Part shown: piece by piece, positions 44,836 to 54,880 of the stretch | Layout of the letters: every line of letters begins with the position of its first letter | Position numbering within the stretch: the first letter of the stretch is position 1 | NCBI GenBank assembly: GCA_002354055.1 | Contig: DEKW01000009.1 | Span: 25,065-89,064 of the forward strand | Reading direction: 5' to 3' | Length of the DNA: 64,000 nucleotides | DNA from: Bacteroidales bacterium UBA2712 | GTDB taxonomy: Bacteria; Bacteroidota; Bacteroidia; Bacteroidales; Paludibacteraceae | Translations under genes and position numbers: made by a program | Notes under the pieces: model-generated | Told to the model about the DNA's origin: nothing | Seen by the model: only the letters and a program-made list of their open reading frames with translations | Databases searched by the model: none

Positions 44836-46179
44836 ATGAAAGTACAAGACATTATGCAGCGTTTAGCTGCGAAACATCCGGGTGAGGCGGAGTACCTGCA
44901 GGCCGTTCAAGAGGTGCTCGAGTCGATTGAAGAGGTGTATAACCAACACCCCGAGTTTGAGGCTGCGAAGATCGTGGAGCGTATGGTCGAGCCGGATCGT
45001 ATCTTCACTTTCCGCGTGACATGGATTGATGACCAGGGCGAAGTGCAGACCAACCTCGGTTATCGCGTGCAGTTCAACTCCGCCATCGGTCCGTACAAAG
45101 GCGGTTTGCGTTTCCATAGAGCCGTGACTCCTTCGATGCTGAAGTTCTTGGGTTTCGAGCAGACTTTCAAAAACGCGCTCACAACCCTTCCTATGGGCGG
45201 CGCAAAGGGCGGTTCGGATTTTGACCCTGTGGGTAAATCCGACGCAGAGATCATGCGTTTCTGCCAGGCGTTCATGCTCGAACTCTGGCGTTGCATCGGC
45301 CCCGATCAGGATATACCCGCTGGTGATGTCGGCGTCGGAGGACGAGAGATAGGCTTCCTCAACGGCATGTACCAGAAACTCGCGCGCGAGTATCACACGG
45401 GTGTCCTTACCGGAAAGGGTATGACCTGGGGAGGCTCGATCCTCCGCCCGGAGGCAACCGGTTTCGGCGCACTCTATTTCACGCAACACTTGCTGCACAA
45501 GGCCGGCAAAGATATCAAGGGAAAACGCGTGGCGATCTCGGGCTTCGGAAACGTAGCATGGGGAGCAGCGACCAAAGCGGTTGAGCTAGGCGCTAAAGTA
45601 GTGGCAATCTCCGGTCCTGACGGCGTAGTGGCGATCAAGGATGGCATCACCAAAGCGATGATTGACTACATGCTCGTTATGCGTGCGTCAAACCGCAACA
45701 AAGTACAAGACATGGCGGACAAGTTCCCGAAAGAGTGTGTCTTCACAGCGGGTAAGAAGGCATGGTCGATTCCGTGTGACATCGCTCTGCCCTGTGCCTT
45801 CCAGAACGAACTCTCCGAAGACGACGCCAAGGAACTCAAAGCCAACGGTTGCTGGTGTTGCTGCGAAGTGTCGAACATGGGCTGCCAACCGGGAGCGATT
45901 CATTTCTTCCAGCATAACGGCGTACTCTTTGCGCCGGGTAAGGCGGTGAACGCAGGTGGCGTGGCTACTTCGGGTCTGGAGATGACCCAGAACGCCGAAC
46001 ACCTCTCTTGGAAAGCCGAAGAAGTGGACGACCGTCTCCACCATATCATGGAGTCCATCCACGAGCAATGCGTCCGTTACGGTACACAGCCGGATGGCAC
46101 GATTGACTACGTCAAGGGCGCTAACATCGCCGGATTTATGAAGGTCGCTACTGCGATGCTTGAACAGGGAATCATTTAA
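44836..46179 (+). CDS. gdhA: NADP-type glutamate dehydrogenase
   Basis: 447 residues, hexameric GDH making glutamate from 2-oxoglutarate and ammonia. The catalytic lysine segment is LPMGGAKGGSDFDPVGKSD, and GFGNVAWGAATKA is the nucleotide-binding turn. The start MKVQDIMQRLA follows the promoter; a longer frame upstream has no promoter support. A CTAGNNNN array begins at its stop codon. Confidence 0.96.
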   Translation: MKVQDIMQRLAAKHPGEAEYLQAVQEVLESIEEVYNQHPEFEAAKIVERMVEPDRIFTFRVTWIDDQGEVQTNLGYRVQFNSAIGPYKGGLRFHRAVTPSMLKFLGFEQTFKNALTTLPMGGAKGGSDFDPVGKSDAEIMRFCQAFMLELWRCIGPDQDIPAGDVGVGGREIGFLNGMYQKLAREYHTGVLTGKGMTWGGSILRPEATGFGALYFTQHLLHKAGKDIKGKRVAISGFGNVAWGAATKAVELGAKVVAISGPDGVVAIKDGITKAMIDYMLVMRASNRNKVQDMADKFPKECVFTAGKKAWSIPCDIALPCAFQNELSEDDAKELKANGCWCCCEVSNMGCQPGAIHFFQHNGVLFAPGKAVNAGGVATSGLEMTQNAEHLSWKAEEVDDRLHHIMESIHEQCVRYGTQPDGTIDYVKGANIAGFMKVATAMLEQGII

Positions 46180-46219
46180 CTAGAATCCTAGGAACCTAGT
46201 ACCCTAGGGCCCTAGAAAA
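46180..46219. repeat. CTAGNNNN array, five 8-bp units
   Basis: CTAGAATC, CTAGGAAC, CTAGTACC, CTAGGGCC and CTAGAAAA fill the gap between gdhA and kbl. Fixed CTAG, variable other half, as at 10569-10608 and 52472-52503. Confidence 0.88.
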
Positions 46220-46231
46220 AACAAAGCAACT

Positions 46232-47422
46232 ATGTATCAAGATTTTCAACAACACCTGCAAAAAACGCTGAATGAGATTCGCGATGCAGGCCTCTATAAG
46301 AACGAGCGGGTCATCATCACCCCGCAGTCTTCCGGCATTGCTGTAGAAGGCGGTCAGGAAGTGATCAATTTCTGTGCGAACAACTACCTCGGCCTCGCCA
46401 ATAACAAAGAACTCATCGAGGCTGCCAAAGCCCGCATGGATGCGCGCGGTTACGGCATGGCGTCGGTGCGCTTCATCTGCGGCACGCAGGATACGCACAA
46501 AGAGTTGGAGCGCGTTATCTCGGATTTCTTCGGCACCGAAGATACCATCCTCTATGCGGCTTGTTTTGATGCCAACGGTGGACTCTTCGAACCCTTGTTG
46601 ACGGAAGAAGATGCGATTATCTCCGATGCGCTCAACCATGCTTCAATCATCGACGGCGTGCGCCTCTGCAAAGCGGTGCGTTACCGCTACGCCAACGGAG
46701 ACATGGCAGATCTGGAGGAGAAACTGAAAGAAGCACAGGCACAACGCTTCCGCATCATAGCGACGGACGGTGTGTTCTCTATGGACGGCAATGTCTGCCC
46801 GCTGGATAAGATCTACGAGCTCGCGAAGAAATACAACGCCCTCGTCATGGTTGATGAGTCGCACTCGGCCGGAGTGGTCGGCAAAACAGGACACGGTGTG
46901 ACCGAACTCTATAACCTCCGCGGCAAAGTGGAGATCATCACAGGCACGCTTGGCAAAGCCTTCGGAGGTTCGGTGGGCGGTTTCACGACCGGAAAGAAAG
47001 AGATTATCGACTTGCTGCGTCAGCGTAGCCGTCCGTATCTCTTCTCGAACTCTATCCCGCCAATGATTGCGGCAGCGGGTATCAAGACCTTCGAGATCCT
47101 CACTCGCTCCAACGAGCTTCAGGACCGCTTGCACGAGAACACAGCCTATTTTGTAGAGAAGATGAAAGCAGCAGGCTTTGATATCAAACCTACGCAGTCG
47201 GCTATCTGCGCAGTTATGCTGTATGACGCACGCCTCTCACAGGAGTTTGCTGCCAAACTGCAAGACGAAGGAATATATGTCACGGGCTTCTACTATCCGG
47301 TAGTGCCGAAAGGTCAGGCGCGTATTCGCGTGCAGGTTTCCGCGGCGCACACGCGCGAGCAATTAGATAAATGTATTGCTGCCTTCACAAAGATTGGCAC
47401 GGTTCTTGGTGTATTGAAGTAA
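46232..47422 (+). CDS. kbl: Glycine C-acetyltransferase (2-amino-3-ketobutyrate CoA ligase)
   Basis: 396 residues, alpha-oxoamine synthase fold. The PLP lysine is in ITGTLGKAFGGSVGG; NFCANNYLGLANN and DESHSAGVVGKTGHG are family signatures. It cleaves 2-amino-3-ketobutyrate with CoA to glycine and acetyl-CoA. 3 nt before tdh, so the pair forms a threonine-degradation pathway. Confidence 0.96.
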   Translation: MYQDFQQHLQKTLNEIRDAGLYKNERVIITPQSSGIAVEGGQEVINFCANNYLGLANNKELIEAAKARMDARGYGMASVRFICGTQDTHKELERVISDFFGTEDTILYAACFDANGGLFEPLLTEEDAIISDALNHASIIDGVRLCKAVRYRYANGDMADLEEKLKEAQAQRFRIIATDGVFSMDGNVCPLDKIYELAKKYNALVMVDESHSAGVVGKTGHGVTELYNLRGKVEIITGTLGKAFGGSVGGFTTGKKEIIDLLRQRSRPYLFSNSIPPMIAAAGIKTFEILTRSNELQDRLHENTAYFVEKMKAAGFDIKPTQSAICAVMLYDARLSQEFAAKLQDEGIYVTGFYYPVVPKGQARIRVQVSAAHTREQLDKCIAAFTKIGTVLGVLK

Positions 47423-47425
47423 ATT

Positions 47426-48451
47426 ATGAAAGCATTAGTCAAAAAATATGCAAAGCCCGGCATCTGGATGGAAGAAGTGCCGATGCCGGAGGTGGGGGTC
47501 AACGACGTCCTGATCAAGGTCACCAAAGCCGCTATCTGTGGCACTGACCTGCACATGTATAAATGGGACGAGTGGTCGCAGGCTCATTGCAAACCGCCTT
47601 ATACGATGGGCCATGAGTTTGTCGGTGTAGTGGCGGAAGTGGGCGAAGGTGTGCGGAACTTCTCGGTCGGCGAACGCGTCACGGCGGAAGGGCATATCGT
47701 CTGCGGGCATTGTAGAAACTGCCGCCGGGGCATGGGACACGTCTGCGAGAACACGATCTCCGTAGGAATCATGGGCAAAGATGGATGTTTCGCGGAGTAC
47801 GTCACGATTCCGGAATCCAATGTGGTCAAACTGCGAGACGAGATCCCCGATGATTTCGCGGCGATCATGGATCCGTTCGGCAACGCCACCCACACAGCCC
47901 TCGCTTTCCCGCTCCTCGGTGAAGATGTACTCATTACCGGAGCCGGGCTCATCGGTACGATGGCGGCTGGCATATGCCGCTATGCGGGAGCAAAAAACAT
48001 CGTCGTCACGGACATCAACCCACTGCGTCTGGAGATTGCGAAGAAGATGGGTGCTACCCTCACCGTTGATGGTTCCAAAGGCGAAACAATCGCCGATGCG
48101 ATGTTCCAACTCGGTATCCGAGGCTTTGATGTGGGACTGGAGATGTCCGGCGCGCCCGCAGCCTTTAATGAGATGATTGAGCATATGTACAAAGGTGCCA
48201 ACATCGCCCAACTCGGTATCCTGCCGTCGAACACCCAGGTCAATTGGTCCGACGTCATCTTCAATGCCCTGACCATCAAAGGTATTACCGGCCGACGCAT
48301 GTGGGAGACGTGGTACCAGATGGAGCAGATGCTCCTCGGAGGCCTCGACTTATCGCCCGTCATCACCCACCGATTCAAGTTCGACGACTTCCAGAAAGGC
48401 TTCGACGTCATGGTCTCCGGCCAATGCGGCAAAGTCCTCCTCGAATGGTAA
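47426..48451 (+). CDS. tdh: L-threonine 3-dehydrogenase (zinc type)
   Basis: 341 residues, MDR fold. Catalytic zinc ligands are in AAICGTDLHMY and TMGHEFVG; structural zinc cysteines in CGHCRNCRRGMGHVC; the NAD site GAGLIGTMAAGI. It oxidises threonine to 2-amino-3-ketobutyrate for Kbl. The 70-nt downstream gap holds two dyads TCGATATATCGA and TCGATCTATCGA. Confidence 0.96.
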   Translation: MKALVKKYAKPGIWMEEVPMPEVGVNDVLIKVTKAAICGTDLHMYKWDEWSQAHCKPPYTMGHEFVGVVAEVGEGVRNFSVGERVTAEGHIVCGHCRNCRRGMGHVCENTISVGIMGKDGCFAEYVTIPESNVVKLRDEIPDDFAAIMDPFGNATHTALAFPLLGEDVLITGAGLIGTMAAGICRYAGAKNIVVTDINPLRLEIAKKMGATLTVDGSKGETIADAMFQLGIRGFDVGLEMSGAPAAFNEMIEHMYKGANIAQLGILPSNTQVNWSDVIFNALTIKGITGRRMWETWYQMEQMLLGGLDLSPVITHRFKFDDFQKGFDVMVSGQCGKVLLEW

Positions 48452-48521
48452 ATTACCTCGATATATCGAAATTCAATATCTCGATCTATCGAAAAATAAT
48501 TAACAACAAATATTAACAACA

Positions 48522-51431
48522 ATGAGAAAAATTTTACTTAGCGCTCTGCTGCTCATCTGCGGCACCGCATTTCTCTCTGCTCAATCCCGCGAGGGCCTGA
48601 CAGAGTACAAGTTGGAAAATGGTCTCACTGTCCTTCTTTGGGAAGATCACGACGCACCGGACGTAACAGGCTACGTAGTAGTTCGCGCCGGAGCCGTGGA
48701 CGAACCGAAGGAGTACACCGGTTTGGCACACTACCTGGAGCACATGCTCTTCAAGGGTACGCAACGTATCGGTGCGCTTGACTGGGAGAAAGAAAAACCC
48801 ATCTACGACTCCATCATCGCTTTGTACGACCAGTACAGCGATGCCACCGATCCGAAGATCCGTGAGCAACTCGCTACCCAGATCAACGAGTGCTCTATGC
48901 GTGAAGCGAAAATCTCTTCAACCGAGGATTTCTTCAACATGCTCGACCTCATCGGTGCTGAGGGCGTGAACGCCTATACGTCTTACGACCTCACGGCGTA
49001 CCACAACTCTTTCCCGGCTGCTGAGATGTACCGCTGGCTGACGATCTTCTCCGATCGTCTCATCAACCCTGTCTTCCGTACTTTCCAGGCGGAGCTGGAG
49101 AACGTGTTCGAGGAGTACAATATGTACGCCAACAACCCCTCTTCGCAGGCGCAGAAGCAACTTATGGAGGATATCTACAAAGGTTCTCCGTACGAGCGTG
49201 ACGTCATCGGTCTGCCCGAGCACCTCAAGAACCCGCGTCTCTCGCGTCTGATTGAGTTCTACAACACCTGGTATGTGCCGAACAATATGGCGCTCATCAT
49301 CGTCGGTGACTTTGATTCCGAGTCCACCAAGCCGATGATCGCTGAGACTTTCGGACGTTTGCAGCCGAAAGAACTGCCTGCACGTCCTTCCTATCCGTCT
49401 GTCAAACTGGCCGGAAAGAAGCACTACAACCTCGGTTATAACCCGCAGGTGGCTTGGGTTTATCAGGGTGTCAAAGAGGGTGACGAGGATCAGGATGTAC
49501 TGGAGTTCGTTTGCAACCTCCTTTACAACGGTCAGACAGGTCTCCTCGACCAGGTCAACACCAAGGGTGACGTCAGCCAGGCATATGCGTTCTTGGATGC
49601 ACGTCGTAATGACGGTCGTCTGATTGTCATGGCGGTGCCGTACTATGATGCCAACCAGCAGATGTTCGAGTCCGATAAGGCTACCGAAGCTATCGTCATG
49701 AAGGAGATCGATAAGATCAAACGGGGCGAGATCTCCGACGAACTTATCGCGAACGTGAAGCACATGTACGCACAGCAGTACAAGGCCTTCAACGAGTCGC
49801 CTTCGACCAAGATGTCCGTCCTCGTGGACGCCTTCACCTACGGCAAACCGGTAGATGACATCTTCACGGCTAACGAGAAGATTCAGTCCCTCACCAAAGA
49901 GGAGATCGCGCGCGTAGCAAAGAAATATTTCAACGCTGACCACATGACCATCTCCTTCGACGAGGACACCAAGAATATGAAGCCGAAAACGCTGCCGAAG
50001 CCGAATATCAAACCGCTTGATCCGGTGAAGAATGCGAAGACCGAGTACGCAGAGCAGTTCCAGAAACTGCCGAAGGGCGAACTCAAACAGACCTTCAATG
50101 ACTTTAATGATGTGAAGCTCTCTTCGCTGGGCGAGAACGTAACGCTCCACTACACGCCGAACACGAAGAATGATATCTTCACCCTTGTGCTCCGTTATGG
50201 AGTGGGCGAGCACGAGATGCCGCTTCTTCCGTACGCTGCGATGCTTATGGAGAACGCAGGTATCATGGGTAACCCGGCTATCGAGGGTAAGGACTTCGAC
50301 CAGCAGATTGCGCAACTCGGCGCTGCGGTTTCCTATGGTTGCAACGACTCGTATTTCTACATCTCCATCTCCGGTGAGGATGAGAATATGAATAAGATCA
50401 TGAACCTCGTCAACCGTCAGCTTCTCATGCCGTACCTCGAGCAGAAACAGCTCGATGCAGTCAAGGGTAACGAGTTCTTCTCGCGCTACAGCCGCCAGAA
50501 ACGTACGGCCGTACAGAAGTCTGCCCTCATGCAGTATGCCCTCTATGGAAAGAAGTCCTCTTTCCTCGACGAGGTGAAGTTCATTGATATTTGGAATATG
50601 GATGGTGTACAGGTTCAGCGTCTCATCGCTTCGGCTCGTACCTACGCGCTCGACGTCTTCTACTGCGGTACGCTTCCTGAGGAAAAACTCGTGCCCGAAC
50701 TGCCGTTGACCGAAGGTATGCAGCCTTCTAAGTCGCCGTTCGTACAGGACCGCGTGACCTACGATAAACCGACCGTACTCTTCCTTCCGAATAGCAATGT
50801 ACAGCAGGCTGACCTCTATTTCTACATCAACGGCCGTCCGTACGACATCGCTTCGGATGTACAATCCGACGCCTTCAACCAGTACATGTCCGGCGGTTTC
50901 ACGGGAATTATCATGAACGAGATCCGTGTAAAACGCTCCATGGCATATTCGGCTTATGGTGTGAACGCAACGCCGGAACTCCCGGGCAAGGATTGCTACT
51001 TCATCGGTTACGTGGGTACCCAGTCGGATAAGGTCAACGACGCGATCTCCGTATATATGGATATCCTGACCGACATGCCGAAGGACTCGACTCAGTTAGT
51101 AGCGCTCAAGGCAGCGCTCAAACAGGCTGCGCAGACCGCTAAACCGTCGATGCGTTCCAAGGCCGCTACATATGAGTACTGGCAGCGTCTGGGTTACAAC
51201 GACGACCCGTCAAAAGTCAACGCAGCGGCTATCGATGCCCTCACTTTCAACGATATCGAGAAGTTCTACGAGGAGAATATCAAGGGCAAACCCGTTACCA
51301 TCATCCTCATGGGCGACCCGAAGAAGATTGACGTGAAGGCCATCGAGAAGAAACTCGGCTGCAAAGTAACCAAACTCTCGCCGGCTAAACTCTTCAACTC
51401 GACCCAAGAGTTGATGGACGCAGTAATGTAA
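48522..51431 (+). CDS. M16-family zinc metalloprotease
   Basis: 969 residues with a signal peptide (MRKILLSALLLICGTAFLSA). The N-terminal domain has the inverted zinc motif HYLEH (H70, E73, H74) with a distal Glu in ENVFEEYNMYA. The C-terminal half repeats the fold without the motif, as in two-domain pitrilysin-like enzymes. Likely periplasmic peptidase. 2 nt before era. Confidence 0.93.
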   Translation: MRKILLSALLLICGTAFLSAQSREGLTEYKLENGLTVLLWEDHDAPDVTGYVVVRAGAVDEPKEYTGLAHYLEHMLFKGTQRIGALDWEKEKPIYDSIIALYDQYSDATDPKIREQLATQINECSMREAKISSTEDFFNMLDLIGAEGVNAYTSYDLTAYHNSFPAAEMYRWLTIFSDRLINPVFRTFQAELENVFEEYNMYANNPSSQAQKQLMEDIYKGSPYERDVIGLPEHLKNPRLSRLIEFYNTWYVPNNMALIIVGDFDSESTKPMIAETFGRLQPKELPARPSYPSVKLAGKKHYNLGYNPQVAWVYQGVKEGDEDQDVLEFVCNLLYNGQTGLLDQVNTKGDVSQAYAFLDARRNDGRLIVMAVPYYDANQQMFESDKATEAIVMKEIDKIKRGEISDELIANVKHMYAQQYKAFNESPSTKMSVLVDAFTYGKPVDDIFTANEKIQSLTKEEIARVAKKYFNADHMTISFDEDTKNMKPKTLPKPNIKPLDPVKNAKTEYAEQFQKLPKGELKQTFNDFNDVKLSSLGENVTLHYTPNTKNDIFTLVLRYGVGEHEMPLLPYAAMLMENAGIMGNPAIEGKDFDQQIAQLGAAVSYGCNDSYFYISISGEDENMNKIMNLVNRQLLMPYLEQKQLDAVKGNEFFSRYSRQKRTAVQKSALMQYALYGKKSSFLDEVKFIDIWNMDGVQVQRLIASARTYALDVFYCGTLPEEKLVPELPLTEGMQPSKSPFVQDRVTYDKPTVLFLPNSNVQQADLYFYINGRPYDIASDVQSDAFNQYMSGGFTGIIMNEIRVKRSMAYSAYGVNATPELPGKDCYFIGYVGTQSDKVNDAISVYMDILTDMPKDSTQLVALKAALKQAAQTAKPSMRSKAATYEYWQRLGYNDDPSKVNAAAIDALTFNDIEKFYEENIKGKPVTIILMGDPKKIDVKAIEKKLGCKVTKLSPAKLFNSTQELMDAVM

Positions 51432-51433
51432 TT

Positions 51434-52345
51434 ATGGCTGATTCTCAATCAACTGTACATAAATCAGGATTTGTCAACATTGTGGGAAACCCCAATGTTG
51501 GCAAATCTACGTTGATGAACGCCTTGGTGGGTGAGCGCCTCTCGATCATCACTTCGAAAGCGCAGACAACCCGTCATCGCATTCTCGGTATTGTTAACGG
51601 CGAGGACTTCCAGATGGTTTATTCCGACACTCCGGGAGTCCTCTCGCCGAACTACCGTCTCCAGGAGAAAATGCTGGAGTTCAGCCGCTCGGCACTCGTC
51701 GATGCCGACGTCCTCCTCTATGTCACAGAGCCCCAGGACACCATCGACCGCAATCCCGACTTCATCGAGAAAGTCAAGAAGATGTCCTCCGCGGGTACGC
51801 GCGTGTTCCTTATTATTAACAAGATAGATCTGACTACCCAGGATACATTGGAGCGGTTAGTGGAGTTTTGGCATACCCAGCTCCCCGAGGCGGAAATCTT
51901 CCCCATCTCTGCACAAGAGCGTTTCGGCGTCTCTCAACTCTTCGATGCTATCAAAGAAGCCCTGCCCGTCGGACCTCCGTTCTTCCCCAAGGACCAACTG
52001 ACCGACAAACCCGCACGCTTCTTCGTCGATGAGATCATCCGCGAGAAGATTCTCCTCAACTACGACAAGGAGATCCCGTATTCCGTCGAGGTCGAAGTGG
52101 AGTCCTTCAAGGAAGAGGACAAACTCATCCGCATTGATGCCGTCATCTACTGCGAGCGCGACTCCCAGAAGGGCATCATCATCGGCAAAGCCGGTTCGGC
52201 CCTCAAGCGCGTCGGCTCCCAGGCACGCAAGGACATCGAGGACTTCTTCCAGAAGCAGGTCTTCCTCCAGCTCTTCGTCAAAGTGGACAAAGACTGGCGG
52301 TCCAACACCTCCCGCCTCAAGCATTACGGTTACGACCTCTCTTAA
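51434..52345 (+). CDS. era: GTPase Era
   Basis: 303 residues. G1 GNPNVGKSTLMNAL, G3 DTPGV, G4 NKID and a C-terminal KH domain (GIIIGKAGSALKRVGSQARK) are all visible. Era binds the 16S rRNA 3' end in small-subunit maturation. It follows the M16 gene by 2 nt and ends just before the 19-bp array and terminator. Confidence 0.97.
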   Translation: MADSQSTVHKSGFVNIVGNPNVGKSTLMNALVGERLSIITSKAQTTRHRILGIVNGEDFQMVYSDTPGVLSPNYRLQEKMLEFSRSALVDADVLLYVTEPQDTIDRNPDFIEKVKKMSSAGTRVFLIINKIDLTTQDTLERLVEFWHTQLPEAEIFPISAQERFGVSQLFDAIKEALPVGPPFFPKDQLTDKPARFFVDEIIREKILLNYDKEIPYSVEVEVESFKEEDKLIRIDAVIYCERDSQKGIIIGKAGSALKRVGSQARKDIEDFFQKQVFLQLFVKVDKDWRSNTSRLKHYGYDLS

Positions 52346-52398
52346 ACGCAGCGCAGCTGCATAAACGTCACCTTGTGACATAAACAGCGAAGCGATAC
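52342..52398. repeat. 19-bp array: WTAAAC plus variable dyads
   Basis: TTAAAC, ATAAAC and ATAAAC start at 52342, 52361 and 52380, exactly 19 nt apart. Each is followed by a different 13-nt segment with its own dyad (GCAGCTGC; GTCAC-CTT-GTGAC; AGCGAAGCG). The first copy overlaps the era stop. Confidence 0.7.
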
Positions 52399-52402
52399 AC
52401 AC

Positions 52403-52439
52403 AAAGTCTGCCAAAACTGACAATTTGGCAGACTTTTTT
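52403..52439. terminator. Terminator after era
   Basis: A perfect 13-bp stem (52403-52415 with 52424-52436) has an 8-nt loop, and seven Ts follow on the plus strand. Confidence 0.9.
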
Positions 52440-52471
52440 ATTTGGCATGCCTTTTGTCATTCTTTGGGTGA

Positions 52472-52503
52472 CTAGTTTCCTAGTACCCTAGGCTCCTAGA
52501 ACC
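52472..52503. repeat. CTAGNNNN array, four 8-bp units
   Basis: CTAGTTTC, CTAGTACC, CTAGGCTC, CTAGAACC, 39 nt before the dnaK start codon. Confidence 0.85.
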
Positions 52504-52541
52504 ATAAAAATACGAAATTAATTAAAGAAAGGAAAAATACT

Positions 52542-54464
52542 ATGTCTAAGATTATTGGAATTGACCTCGGTACCACAAACTCGTGTGTAGCCGTAATGGA
52601 GGGTAACGAACCTATCGTCATTGCTAACGCGGAAGGTAAGCGTACTACTCCTTCTGTAGTTGGATTTATTGAGGGTGGCGAGCGCAAAGTGGGCGACCCT
52701 GCTAAACGTCAAGCCATCACAAACCCGACCAAAACTATCTATTCGATCAAGCGTTTCATGGGAGAGACCTACGACCGCTTGCAGTCTGAAATCGCGCGTG
52801 TTCCTTATAAGGTAACGAAGGGCGATAACAACACCCCACGTGTGGACATCGACGGACGTCTCTATACCCCGCAGGAGATCTCGGCTATCATCCTTCAGAA
52901 GATGAAGAAGACCGCTGAGGACTACCTCGGACAAGAGGTTACCGAAGCTGTCATCACCGTGCCGGCATACTTCAACGACTCGCAGCGTCAGGCTACCAAG
53001 GAAGCCGGCGAGATCGCAGGTCTCAACGTACGCCGTATCGTCAACGAGCCGACTGCAGCTGCCTTGGCTTATGGCCTTGACAAGTCCAACAAGGATATGA
53101 AGATTGTGGTCTTCGACTGCGGTGGTGGTACCCACGATGTATCTGTGCTGGAGCTCGGCGACGGTGTCTTCGAGGTAAAAGCAACCGATGGTGATACACA
53201 CCTTGGTGGTGATGATTTCGACCATCGTATCATCGACTGGCTCGTTCAGGAGTTCAAGAACGAGAACGGCGGTGCCGACCTCTCCAAAGACCCGATGGCA
53301 ATGCAGCGTCTGAAAGAGGCTGCCGAGAAAGCAAAGATCGAGCTTTCCTCCTCTACTTCTACGGAAATCAACCTGCCGTATATCATGCCGGTAAACGGTG
53401 TACCTGCACACTTGGTTAAGACCCTGACGCGTGCTAAATTCGAGCAACTGATTGACGACCTGATCCAGCGTACCATCGCTCCGTGCCGCACGGCCCTTGA
53501 GCATGCCGGATTGAAGACCTCCGATATCGACGAGATCATCCTCGTAGGTGGTTCGACGCGTATCCCGGCTATCCAGGATGCTGTACAGAAGTTCTTCGGC
53601 AAAGCTCCGTCTAAGGGCGTTAACCCGGATGAAGTAGTCGCAGTCGGCGCAGCGATCCAAGGTGGTGTCCTCACAGGCGATGTGAAAGACGTCCTCCTGC
53701 TCGATGTAACCCCGCTGTCACTCGGTATCGAGACGATGGGCGGTGTCATGACCAAGATGATCGAAGCCAACACCACCATCCCGACCAAGAAGACCGAGAC
53801 CTTCACCACCGCGGTAGATAACCAGCCGTCCGTAGAGATCAAAGTGCTCCAGGGTGAGCGTCCGATGGCGGCTCAGAACAAGCAGATCGGTATCTTCCAC
53901 CTCGATGGAATCATGCCGGCACGTCGTGGCGAACCGCAGATCGAGGTAACCTTCGATATCGATGCGAATGGTATCTTGAACGTCACTGCCAAGGATAAAG
54001 CTACCGGCAAGGAGCAGAAGATCCGTATCGAGGCATCCTCCGGTCTGTCTGACGAAGAGATCAAGCGAATGAAAGCCGAGGCAGAAGCCAACGCCGAAGC
54101 CGACAAGAAGGCCAAAGAGCAGGCTGACAAACTCAACAAAGCCGACGCTACGATCTTCCAGACCGAGAAGCAGCTCGCTGAACTCGGCGACAAGATCCCG
54201 GCTGACAAGAAGGCGCCGATCGAGAAAGCCCTCGCAGACCTCAAAGACGCGTACGCTAAACGTGACGCCGATGCCTGCGAAGCAGCCAACAATGCCCTCA
54301 TGACCGCTTTCCAAGCCGCTTCTGCAGAGATGTACGCTGCCCAACAGCAAGCGCAACAATCTCAAGCCGGCCCGCAAGGTCCGCAAGCAGGCCCGACCAA
54401 TGACCAGAACAACGGCTCCAACGGCCCTACCGCTGAGGACGTCGACTTCGAAGAAGTAAAATAA
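52542..54464 (+). CDS. dnaK: Chaperone DnaK (Hsp70)
   Basis: 640 residues. The ATPase signatures [31 protein letters not shown] and [13 protein letters not shown] are present, followed by the substrate-binding beta domain, the helical lid and a Gln/Pro/Gly-rich tail ending VDFEEVK. It works with DnaJ/GrpE (not in the window) and with the ClpB at 8469-10541. No standard promoter box was recognised upstream. Confidence 0.98.
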   Translation: MSKIIGIDLGTTNSCVAVMEGNEPIVIANAEGKRTTPSVVGFIEGGERKVGDPAKRQAITNPTKTIYSIKRFMGETYDRLQSEIARVPYKVTKGDNNTPRVDIDGRLYTPQEISAIILQKMKKTAEDYLGQEVTEAVITVPAYFNDSQRQATKEAGEIAGLNVRRIVNEPTAAALAYGLDKSNKDMKIVVFDCGGGTHDVSVLELGDGVFEVKATDGDTHLGGDDFDHRIIDWLVQEFKNENGGADLSKDPMAMQRLKEAAEKAKIELSSSTSTEINLPYIMPVNGVPAHLVKTLTRAKFEQLIDDLIQRTIAPCRTALEHAGLKTSDIDEIILVGGSTRIPAIQDAVQKFFGKAPSKGVNPDEVVAVGAAIQGGVLTGDVKDVLLLDVTPLSLGIETMGGVMTKMIEANTTIPTKKTETFTTAVDNQPSVEIKVLQGERPMAAQNKQIGIFHLDGIMPARRGEPQIEVTFDIDANGILNVTAKDKATGKEQKIRIEASSGLSDEEIKRMKAEAEANAEADKKAKEQADKLNKADATIFQTEKQLAELGDKIPADKKAPIEKALADLKDAYAKRDADACEAANNALMTAFQAASAEMYAAQQQAQQSQAGPQGPQAGPTNDQNNGSNGPTAEDVDFEEVK

Positions 54465-54476
54465 TAGCGTCTATGC

Positions 54477-54496
54477 ATTGCGCATCCATGCGCAAT
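54477..54496. repeat. 20-bp palindrome after dnaK
   Basis: ATTGCGCATCCATGCGCAAT is palindromic except for its two central bases. It lies 12 nt past the dnaK stop, follows the AT-N4-CAT-NN-ATG-N4-AT scheme and could act as a transcript 3' hairpin. Confidence 0.8.
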
Positions 54497-54571
54497 CCCT
54501 GACCTCTCCCCAAATCTCCCCCTCTCTCCCTGTAGAGTGGGGGATTTTCTATTTCCCCTTTCTTCTTTTCC

Positions 54572-54696
54572 GCCGGATTGAATCCGGCATTTGCTTCTTC
54601 TTTTCCGCCGGATGTCATCCGGCCTCTCCGTATGTCCATTTCCCGGCATTGAATGCCGGCCTTCTCCGTCGTTCATTATGCCGGATGTCATCCGGC
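54572..54696. repeat. Cluster of four REP-like palindromes
   Basis: In the 453-nt gap 54465-54917 four near-identical 17-bp palindromes occur: GCCGGATTGAATCCGGC (54572-54588), GCCGGATGTCATCCGGC (54607-54623 and 54680-54696) and CCGGCATTGAATGCCGG (54643-54659). They are separated by T-rich linkers. A repeated TTTACCTGCGGTGC follows at 54706 and 54753. No gene is seen in the gap. Confidence 0.85.
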
Positions 54697-54834
54697 TTAG
54701 GGCGGTTTACCTGCGGTGCCCCTCTCTTTTTTCCTCTCTTCGTTTTTTTTTATTTACCTGCGGTGCTCCCCTTTCCTAAATATGCCTATTCCGGCATAAA
54801 GTGGCCTATTTTTTCTTAAAAAATTTCACTCCCT

Positions 54835-54866
54835 CTTGCATATCCCAAAAATTTGTTGTACCTTTG
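54835..54866 (+). promoter_or_regulatory. Promoter of the small membrane protein gene
   Basis: CTTG at 54835-54838, 20-nt spacer, TACCTTTG at 54859-54866; the start codon is at 54918. Confidence 0.75.
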
Positions 54867-54880
54867 CATCGAATTAACGC

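Noticed and set aside
48918..50864. Long minus-strand open frame opposite the M16 protease gene
   Set aside because: Low-complexity translation rich in Arg, His and Leu, typical of an antisense shadow of a biased codon set.
52443..52458. Possible sigma-54 promoter TGGCATG-N4-TTGTC upstream of dnaK
   Set aside because: The -12 element lacks the GC and there is no activator site or other support; chance match is likely.
52518..53660. Minus-strand open frame opposite dnaK
   Set aside because: Shadow of the DnaK ATPase domain; no own motifs.
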